A stretch of 64,000 bases of DNA. Origin: CAISKJ01 sp046351555. GTDB lineage: Bacteria; Myxococcota_A; Polyangia; Polyangiales; Ga0077539. The DNA lies in the NCBI GenBank assembly GCA_046351555.1, contig JAXLYI010000007.1, positions 248,001 through 312,000 of the forward strand. The letters are read 5' to 3'. Below, piece by piece: positions 58,307 through 64,000 of the stretch. Within the stretch, counting starts at the first letter, position 1. Each line of letters begins with the position of its first letter. A program made the translations under genes and the position numbers. Below the pieces are notes generated by a model. It did no database searches, had not been told where the DNA came from, and saw only the letters and a program-made list of their open reading frames with translations.

Positions 58307-59989
58307 TTACCCCCCCTCCGGCCGCCGCGCCACGCGCTCCCACGAGAGGCCGAGCCGCGCGAGGTACTTCCGCAGCCGGTCGGAGTCGTTGACGCTCGTC
58401 CGCCCCGCCCGCGAGCGCGCGAACAGCTCACGGCCCGCCGCCGAGAGCGTCGGCGACGCGCGGCACACCCGGATCACCTCCGCCAACTGCGGTCGGTCGA
58501 AGCGGTCGAGCGCCTCCGCCCCCGCGTCACCCATCACCTCGCGCAAGAGCGCGTCGTCGTCGCGCGCGGGCCGCACCGCGCGCACGGGCGCCTCCGCGCG
58601 AACCTCGGGCGCATCACGTCGCACAGTCGTCCAGCGGGCGCGGAGGCGGGCGACCTCCTCTTCCACCGCGGCCATCCCGACGCGGCCCCCGTCGGAGAGC
58701 GTGGCGAGGCGCGTGACGGCGGCGCTGAAGTCGCGGAAGTTGCCCGACCACAGCGCCTCGGGGGAGGCCGCGAAGGCGAGGAACCGCTCGCGCGCCTCGC
58801 GGTTGAAGGACACGCGCGTCCCGAGGCGCCGCGCGCACTGCTCGAGCTCGTACTCGAGGTTGGGCTCGAGGTCCTCGGCGCGCTCGCGGAGGCCCGGGAG
58901 GCGGAAGGTCCAGAGCTCGATGCGGGCGAGGAGGTCTTCGCGGAAGCGCCCCTCGGCGACGCGGGCGGCGAGGTCGCGGTGCGTGCCCGCGAGGAGCTGG
59001 AAATCGCTCTTCACCTCGCGGTCGCTGCCCATCGGGCGGAAGGTCTTGTCCTCGATGGCGCGCAGGAGCATCGCCTGCTCGTCGAGCCCGAGGTCGCCGA
59101 TCTCGTCGAGGAAGGCGACGCCCCCGTCGGCCTGGCGCAACAGCCCCTCGCGCTCGCCCACCGCGCCGGTGAATGCCCCCTTGGCGTGGCCGAAGAGGGT
59201 GGCCATGGTGGCGTCGCCGCGCAGCGTCGCGCAGTTGACCTCGACGAAGGCGCCCGACACCTGCCGCCGCGCGCGCTTGAGCTCGTAGATGCGCCGCGCG
59301 AGCTGCGTCTTGCCCGCGCCGGTCGGGCCCGTGAGGAGGATCGGCGCGGTGGAGGCGAGGGCCACGCGCTCGACGCGGTCGATGAGCGCGTTGAAGGCCG
59401 CGTTGCGGGTCTCGATGCCGGCCTTGAGGAGCCCCGTCCGCTCGCGGGCCTCCTGGGCGAAGCGGGCGGTGAGGCGGTCGTAGCGGGAGAGGTCGAGGTC
59501 GATGGCGCGCCAGGTGCCGGCGACGTCGTTGGGCTTCGCGTCGCGGGCCTCGCGCGAGGGCGGCGAGGTCTGGAGCAGCCGCGCGGGCAGGTGCCGCGAC
59601 TCGGTGAGGAGGAAGAGGCAGATCTGCGCGACGTGGGTCCCCGTGGTGATGTGGACGAGGTAGTCCTCGCGGTCGGGGTCGAAGGGGTAGCGCCGCGCGA
59701 AGTCGTGCAGCACGGCGTAGACCTCTTCGAAGTCCCAGGGGTCGTTCCACTCGACGGGGTGGGGGTTGACCGTAGTGTCGGGGGACACCGACGCGATGTC
59801 GCGCTGCACCGTGCGGGCGAGGGAGGTGAACGCGGGCTGGTGCAGGAGTTCGAAGCGCGAGACGAGCAGGTCGGGCTGCTGACAGATGGCGACGGAGGGG
59901 CGCCAGCGCTCCCAGCGGGCCTCCTTCGCGCCGACGTCGAGCGTGGGGCCGAGGAGGCCGATCACCACCGCGGGCTTCTTCCGTGCCAT
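58307..59989 (-). CDS. rtcR: RtcR-type CARF-sigma-54 activator of RNA repair
   Basis: A 560-residue orthologue of E. coli RtcR, with close matches along its length. N-terminal CARF-like domain: 'PSVAICQQPDLLVSRFELLHQ', 'RDIASVSPDTTV', 'NPWDFEEVYAVLHDFARRYPF' and 'DYLVHITTGTHVAQICLFLL'. The AAA+ domain has Walker A 'LTGPTGAGKTQLARRI', 'GHAKGAFTGA' and 'VAFLDEIGDL'. The HTH end has 'SAAGRELFARSR' and 'NDSDRLRKYLARLGL'. RtcR normally activates rtcBA (RNA ligase and cyclase) after sensing RNA damage products. Neither rtcB nor rtcA is in the window. It precedes the nuclease-like gene by 5 bases and follows a Ser/Thr kinase gene by 52. Confidence 0.96.
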   Translation of the reverse strand: MARKKPAVVIGLLGPTLDVGAKEARWERWRPSVAICQQPDLLVSRFELLHQPAFTSLARTVQRDIASVSPDTTVNPHPVEWNDPWDFEEVYAVLHDFARRYPFDPDREDYLVHITTGTHVAQICLFLLTESRHLPARLLQTSPPSREARDAKPNDVAGTWRAIDLDLSRYDRLTARFAQEARERTGLLKAGIETRNAAFNALIDRVERVALASTAPILLTGPTGAGKTQLARRIYELKRARRQVSGAFVEVNCATLRGDATMATLFGHAKGAFTGAVGEREGLLRQADGGVAFLDEIGDLGLDEQAMLLRAIEDKTFRPMGSDREVKSDFQLLAGTHRDLAARVAEGRFREDLLARIELWTFRLPGLRERAEDLEPNLEYELEQCARRLGTRVSFNREARERFLAFAASPEALWSGNFRDFSAAVTRLATLSDGGRVGMAAVEEEVARLRARWTTVRRDAPEVRAEAPVRAVRPARDDDALLREVMGDAGAEALDRFDRPQLAEVIRVCRASPTLSAAGRELFARSRAGRTSVNDSDRLRKYLARLGLSWERVARRPEGG

Positions 59990-60041
59990 CGGGCGCGGGA
60001 GACTACCCGAAGCGCGGGGGAAGGTGCTCCGCGACCGTGCG

Positions 60042-61988
60042 CTACAGGTCGAGTGCTTGCACCACGCGGATCGTCGGCCGGCGGAACGGCGGCACCTGCG
60101 CCCGCCGCGCCGCGCGAACGATGCAGTCCCCCGTCGGCGTCCCGGCCAGCGGGCCCTCGACCTGCGCCGAGGTCACCCGCCCCTCGCCCGAGAAGTCCGC
60201 CGCCACGAACACGCGCCCGCTCGCGCCGCAGCGCCGCGCCGCCGCCGTCACGTCGCGGAAGGTCGACTCCACCGCGGCCCGGTCGGGCCGGTCGGGTAGT
60301 GGCGCGGCGGGCGTCGTGGGGCGCGCGACGGGTGGCGTTGGGCGCGTGACGGGCGTGGTCGGTCGCGCAACGGGCGGCGTCGGCGTGGTGGTGCCCGCGT
60401 CCCCCGGCGCCTCATCGAAGTCGAACGACACCCGCGCCGTCTCGCCCGCCGTCACCCGGACCGTCTGCGTGAGCGATCGGTCACCCCGCGTCGCCACCAC
60501 CGTGTGCTCGCCCGCCGCGAGCGCGAACGGCCGCCGCGCCACGCCCCGGTCGCCGCCGTCCACCGAGACCTGGCAGCGCCTTGAGCAGGTGACCGCGAGC
60601 TCGCCCTCGCGCGCGGACGTCGCATCCACACCGGCGTCCACCGCCGTCGCGTCCACCACCGCGACGACCACCGCGTCGGGCGCGGCGGGTGCGACGACGT
60701 CGGGCGCGGCGGCCGCGGCATCGGGCTGCGCGGGCAGCGTCGCGTGCGCGACGACGGGCGGCGGTCGGGCGCTCGTGCGCGAACCGTTCAAGGCGACCGC
60801 AGCGACCACCGCCACCGCGGTGAGGGCTGCGACCGCGGCGACCAGCGCCCAACGGCGCGGCGGCGGCGTGCGCGCGATGGGCTGCGACGCCGCGGGGAGC
60901 GCCGCGGGAGGAGCCTGTGGTGCCGTGGGCAACGCCTGTGGCGCCGTGGGCAACGCCAGTGGCGCAGCGGGCGCCAACGACGCCGTCGCGGGCTGCATCG
61001 TCACGGGCGACACCGCCGGCGCGGGCGGGGGCGAGACGTTCACGGGCAGCGTCGCGCCGAGGGCGGGGTCGGACACTGTCGCCTCCCCGAGCAGCGGCAC
61101 GAGCGTGTCGAGCGCCGCGCGCGCGTCGGGGAAGCGCCCGGCAGGGTCGCGCGCGACGCAGCGGGCGAACCACCCGTCGAAGCCCTCCGGGAGCCTCTCG
61201 CCGACGCCCAGCGCGGCGGCGCGCGCGGAGGGCTTCGGGATGGGGTGGACGACGATGTCGACGAGGAGCGCGGCGACGTTGAAGGCCGCCCGGTCGCCGG
61301 CGAGGCTCGGCCAGAAATAGCGTCCCGTGAGGGCGTAGAAGGCGATGAGCCCGAGGGCCCAGACGTCGGCCTGCGCCCCGACCTGCGCGCCGACGTCGGC
61401 CTGCTCGGGGGCCATCCACATCGGCGAGCCGATCACGGTGGTGACGGTGGCCGAGCGCTTCTGCTCCGACACGATGGCCGCGATGCCGAAGTCGAGCACC
61501 TTCATCAGGAAGGGGACGCCGCGGATGCGCGACGCGGCGATGAAGAGGTTCTCGGGCTTGAGGTCGCGGTGGACGACGCCGACGGCGTGGGCGCGCCCGA
61601 GCGCGTCGGAGAGCTGGGCGAACATCTCCCGCAGCGTCGCGCGGTCGGGCAGGGCGCCGCGCGCGACGCGCTCGGCGAGGCTCTCGCCCTCCAGGAGCTC
61701 CATCAGGAGCCACGGGGTCCCGGTCACGTCGTCGACGCCGGCGGCGGCCACCTCCACCACGTACGGGCTGCGGATGAGCGCCCCGACGCGCGCCTCCTGC
61801 GTGAAGCGCTCGCGGTTGCGCGGCTCGGCCACCACGTCGGGGTGCATCACCTTGAGCGCGCGCCGGTGCCCCGTCGAGCGCTGCTCCACCACGTACACCG
61901 CGCCCATGCCGCCGACGGCGAGGCGGCCCTCGACCACGAAGTCCCCGGCGAACACGGCCCCCGGCTCCAGGCGAGGCAGCGCCGTCAT
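60042..61988 (-). CDS. Ser/Thr protein kinase with TM and TonB-C/AgmX-like C-terminal domain
   Basis: A 648-residue kinase. The kinase domain (about 10-290) has 'LAVGGMGAVYVVE', 'ALKVMHPD', 'VVHRDLKPENLFIA', 'LDFGIAA' and 'GSPMWMAPEQA', all intact. Pro/Ala linkers, a transmembrane helix ('WALVAAVAALTAVAVVAAVAL'), and an extracytoplasmic PEGA-like domain around 'VTCSRRCQVSVDGGDRG' follow. The last 80 residues ('STFRDVTAAARRCGASGRVFVAADFSG', 'GDCIVRAARRAQVPPFRRPT') match the end of the GltJ-like protein at the start of the window. It could sense envelope events and phosphorylate cytoplasmic targets such as FHA proteins. Confidence 0.93.
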   Translation of the reverse strand: MTALPRLEPGAVFAGDFVVEGRLAVGGMGAVYVVEQRSTGHRRALKVMHPDVVAEPRNRERFTQEARVGALIRSPYVVEVAAAGVDDVTGTPWLLMELLEGESLAERVARGALPDRATLREMFAQLSDALGRAHAVGVVHRDLKPENLFIAASRIRGVPFLMKVLDFGIAAIVSEQKRSATVTTVIGSPMWMAPEQADVGAQVGAQADVWALGLIAFYALTGRYFWPSLAGDRAAFNVAALLVDIVVHPIPKPSARAAALGVGERLPEGFDGWFARCVARDPAGRFPDARAALDTLVPLLGEATVSDPALGATLPVNVSPPPAPAVSPVTMQPATASLAPAAPLALPTAPQALPTAPQAPPAALPAASQPIARTPPPRRWALVAAVAALTAVAVVAAVALNGSRTSARPPPVVAHATLPAQPDAAAAAPDVVAPAAPDAVVVAVVDATAVDAGVDATSAREGELAVTCSRRCQVSVDGGDRGVARRPFALAAGEHTVVATRGDRSLTQTVRVTAGETARVSFDFDEAPGDAGTTTPTPPVARPTTPVTRPTPPVARPTTPAAPLPDRPDRAAVESTFRDVTAAARRCGASGRVFVAADFSGEGRVTSAQVEGPLAGTPTGDCIVRAARRAQVPPFRRPTIRVVQALDL

Positions 61989-62085
61989 GCGCCTCCGATG
62001 CGCGGTGGCGGGTGGGGAGACTTCATCCGTCGGCGGAGTCTCGCACGGTGCGGGCGCTCGCGCGTAGCCCGTTGTGAGCCGCCGC

Positions 62086-63882
62086 CTACTGCGCGCGGCG
62101 GAAGCGGTAGCGCACGGTGAAGCGCAGCGCGCCGATGCCCTGCTCGGGCACCGCGACGACGAGCTCGTCGGCCGTCGCGGAGTAACCCAGGGGGACGGTG
62201 CCGCTCGCGCCGCAGTCGGCGGCGAGGGCGAGCGGCGAGGCCGTCGCGCCGGCGGGGAAGGAGCCCGAGACGCCCACGGGGAGCCCGCGGTCGTAGACGA
62301 TGCCGTTGGTGGTGACGAGGTGGAGCCCCGCGACCGAGTCGGTGGTGAAGCGCGCGCCGCGCACCCACGCCTGGCCGCGGACGCGGACGCGCGTCTGGGC
62401 GAGGTCGAGGTCGCCGAGGCCCGTGGCGAGGCCGTTGAGCCACATCTCCAGGCCCTGCACCACCCAGCGGCCCTCGGGGATCACGCCGCCGGTGTTCATC
62501 GGCGGGGGGCCGACCTGGAGGCGGGCGTCGACGAGCGGGAGGTCGGAGGGCGCGTCGGAGGGCGCGCAGGAGCCGGGGCCGTAGGGGACGCGCTCGACGT
62601 CGATGGTGCCCTCATCGCAGTAGGAGAGCGCGGGCGGCGGGGTGACGTACGCGAAGTTGAAGCACATCTCGTCGGTGGTGTTGTTGCCGCTGCGGACGGG
62701 GGTACTGAGCGGGTTGCGGTAGTCGCAGCGGGTCGAGAGCCTGTCGCCGGTGCGCAGCGTCTTGCGGAGCTCGTAGAAGAGCTGCGAGTCGAAGCGCCAG
62801 CCCGAGAGGGTGATCAGCGGCTCGCGGGTGCCGTCGGCGCGCAGGATGGTCTGCGTGAAGTCGGTGCCGATGGCGTGCATGTGGGGCATGCCGGCGAGGA
62901 TGGTGGTGTCCGCGCGGAGGGTGCAGCGGCTCTCGGCCATGCCCGCGGCGCGAGGGGCGACGGTGAAGCCCTGCGGCCCGATGGCGACCATGCCGTACTC
63001 GGTGCCCGCGGGCGCGTCGTGGTAGAGCCGCACGCCGCTCGCGTCGACGACGTCGGGCACGCGCGACCCGTTGTTGTAGTGGATCTGCACGATGAAGCGC
63101 TGCCCCGGCGTCACGCGCAGCTCGCCCTCGGGGAACTCGAACGCGTCCTGCCCCGGCGCCCAGGCGTAGAGGTACTGGCTGCTCGCGGGCATCCCCGAGC
63201 AGCGGAAGGCGGCCATCCCCGCGGTGCTCCGGTCGGGGTCGCGGAGGAGCACGATGTGGTGGACGACGCGCCGCTGGTCGAGCACGGCTTCGAAGCGCCG
63301 GACGAAGCGCGGCTCCGTGACGGGCGCGTCGAAGGCGAAGCACTGGTAGAGGTCGGTGACGTCGGGCCCGACGGCGAAGCGCGGCGCGGCGAGCGTGAAG
63401 CTCTGCGCCCCCGGCAGCGGCCGGTCGGGCGCGCGGAACACCGGCGCGCTCGCCATGAGCGCGGGGCGCGGCGCGGGGAGCGTGGCGCTGCAGCTCGCCC
63501 ACCCGGCGATGGCGCGCTTCGCGTCGTCGGAGGGCGCGGGCGAGCCCGACGGGGGCATGGTCCCTTCGACGAGGCGGGCGGCGATGCGGTCGACGGGGCG
63601 GCCCGCGGGCGTGGCGCGCAGGAGCGCGTCGTAGTCGAGCAGCGAGTAGGGCGCGCCGAAGGCCGGCGCGGCGCCGTGGCAGTTGCCGCAGTGCTGCATC
63701 AGCAGCGGGCGCACGGTGGAGTCGAAGTCCGCGCGCGGCGGCGTGCACGCGGGCGCCGTGACGTCGGGCGAAGCGTCGGTGGCTGCGACGTCCGCGGGGG
63801 CGCTGGCGTCGGGGGCGTTGGCGGGGGAGCCGCCGCACGAGGCGGCGAGCGCGAGCAGGGTCGCAGCGGAGACGGCGCGCAT
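62086..63882 (-). CDS. Cytochrome-c-type plus copper type II ascorbate-dependent monooxygenase lipoprotein
   Basis: A 598-residue lipoprotein (lipobox 'LAASC'). Near residue 66 a single CXXCH haem site, 'CGNCH', is followed by a His- and Met-containing segment ('GTMPP') typical of cytochrome c. The rest matches DBH/PHM-like copper enzymes: 'VVHHIVLLRD', 'YAWAPGQDAFEFPEG', 'QIHYNNGS', 'AGMPHMHAIGTDF' and 'DEMCFNFAYV', which carry His/Met ligands of the two copper sites. The family oxidises C-H bonds using ascorbate-like donors; the substrate here is not known. It is separated by 97 bases from the kinase gene. Confidence 0.82.
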   Translation of the reverse strand: MRAVSAATLLALAASCGGSPANAPDASAPADVAATDASPDVTAPACTPPRADFDSTVRPLLMQHCGNCHGAAPAFGAPYSLLDYDALLRATPAGRPVDRIAARLVEGTMPPSGSPAPSDDAKRAIAGWASCSATLPAPRPALMASAPVFRAPDRPLPGAQSFTLAAPRFAVGPDVTDLYQCFAFDAPVTEPRFVRRFEAVLDQRRVVHHIVLLRDPDRSTAGMAAFRCSGMPASSQYLYAWAPGQDAFEFPEGELRVTPGQRFIVQIHYNNGSRVPDVVDASGVRLYHDAPAGTEYGMVAIGPQGFTVAPRAAGMAESRCTLRADTTILAGMPHMHAIGTDFTQTILRADGTREPLITLSGWRFDSQLFYELRKTLRTGDRLSTRCDYRNPLSTPVRSGNNTTDEMCFNFAYVTPPPALSYCDEGTIDVERVPYGPGSCAPSDAPSDLPLVDARLQVGPPPMNTGGVIPEGRWVVQGLEMWLNGLATGLGDLDLAQTRVRVRGQAWVRGARFTTDSVAGLHLVTTNGIVYDRGLPVGVSGSFPAGATASPLALAADCGASGTVPLGYSATADELVVAVPEQGIGALRFTVRYRFRRAQ

Positions 63883-63925
63883 GGGTGCGCCCGGTTGTAT
63901 CGGAAGTGGGGGGCTTGGGGAGCGT

Positions 63926-63962
63926 CGAACGCGCGAAATGCGCGGGGGTTTATTCGCGTTCG
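63926..63962. terminator. Possible bidirectional stem-loop between converging or successive ends
   Basis: CGAACGCG at 63926-63933 and CGCGTTCG at 63955-63962 are perfect inverted copies, with an inner GCGC-GAAAT-GCGC hairpin. The right arm overlaps the last codons of the partial gene. T residues flank it. Weak evidence only. Confidence 0.3.
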
Positions 63963-64000
63963 GGCAGCGGCGGGAGCGGGCGGTCGAGCTCCTTCGCGAC
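63950..64000 (-). CDS. 3' end of a gene that continues beyond the window
   Basis: The reverse strand reads ...VAKELDRPLPPLPERE and then TAA. The codons show the local GC bias and the stop lies 67 bases before the start of the monooxygenase gene on the same strand. Only 16 residues are visible, so the product is unknown. Confidence 0.5.
   Translation of the reverse strand, partial: VAKELDRPLPPLPERE

Noticed and set aside
59974..59989. A TGGCAC-N8-GC match to a sigma-54 promoter at the rtcR start codon
   Set aside because: The match is formed by the first codons of rtcR itself (Met-Ala-Arg-Lys-Lys) and would start a transcript inside the gene.

Overview
This is a very GC-rich, gene-dense, mostly operonic window from a delta-type predatory or social bacterium. 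It is almost certainly Myxococcota, plausibly Polyangiales/Sandaracinaceae-like, but the genus cannot be fixed from sequence alone. The evidence is several eukaryote-like Ser/Thr kinases (one with two kinase domains, one a pseudokinase), a GltJ/AgmX-type zinc-ribbon/GYF/TonB protein, DUF2330, ascorbate-dependent copper monooxygenase and TIGR02270 family proteins, Lys/Ala/Pro-rich linkers, strong third-codon G/C bias, and frequent GTG starts that overlap upstream stops (GTGA/ATGA). No rRNA, tRNA, CRISPR array or insertion sequence was seen.

Layout. 0.2-3.6 kb: a GltJ-like protein followed by two type III export-gate subunits (SctS, SctT) and a lipoprotein. 3.6-8.0 kb: a ferritin-like protein and secA. 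8.0-14.6 kb: a signalling block with a tail-anchored pseudokinase, two small unknown genes (one frameshifted), a tandem-domain Ser/Thr kinase whose 3' end is frameshifted, and a small membrane protein. 14.7-20.3 kb: a PD-(D/E)XK nuclease fused to an amidotransferase-like domain, a DnaQ-like exonuclease, an outer-membrane protein and an O-antigen-ligase-like protein. 20.3-27.9 kb: a heavy-metal RND efflux operon (TolC-like, CzcA/CusA-like, adaptor) divergent from its likely two-component system, with an OmpR-type direct repeat between them.

29.3-45.5 kb is a type VI secretion spike/effector island on one strand: three consecutive VgrGs, a DUF6484-like protein, a DUF4150 PAAR-like tip, a DUF3396 immunity-like protein, an unrecognised candidate effector, a duplicated beta-propeller-like protein, a TIGR02270 HEAT protein, a DUF2169 protein and a thiolase-fold protein. 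Sheath, baseplate, Hcp and ClpV genes are absent, so the island must be served by an apparatus encoded elsewhere.

45.5-64 kb: membrane proteins (HGSNAT-like acyltransferase), a MoxR ATPase, a pair of translationally overlapping histidine kinases (the second with a degenerate ATPase), a DUF1295 protein, a DUF2330 secreted protein behind a well-formed sigma-54 promoter, phosphoglycerate mutase (gpmI), an FHA-GAF-sigma-54 activator, a cyanobacterial/Rpn-like putative nuclease directly behind a true RtcR (CARF-sigma-54) activator, a Ser/Thr kinase ending in the same domain as the GltJ-like protein, a cytochrome-copper monooxygenase lipoprotein, and the 3' tail of one more gene.

The observations I rate highest are the RtcR/nuclease-like pair without rtcA or rtcB, the GltJ-SctS-SctT association, the nuclease-amidotransferase fusion, and the VgrG island with its unassigned effector/immunity candidates.
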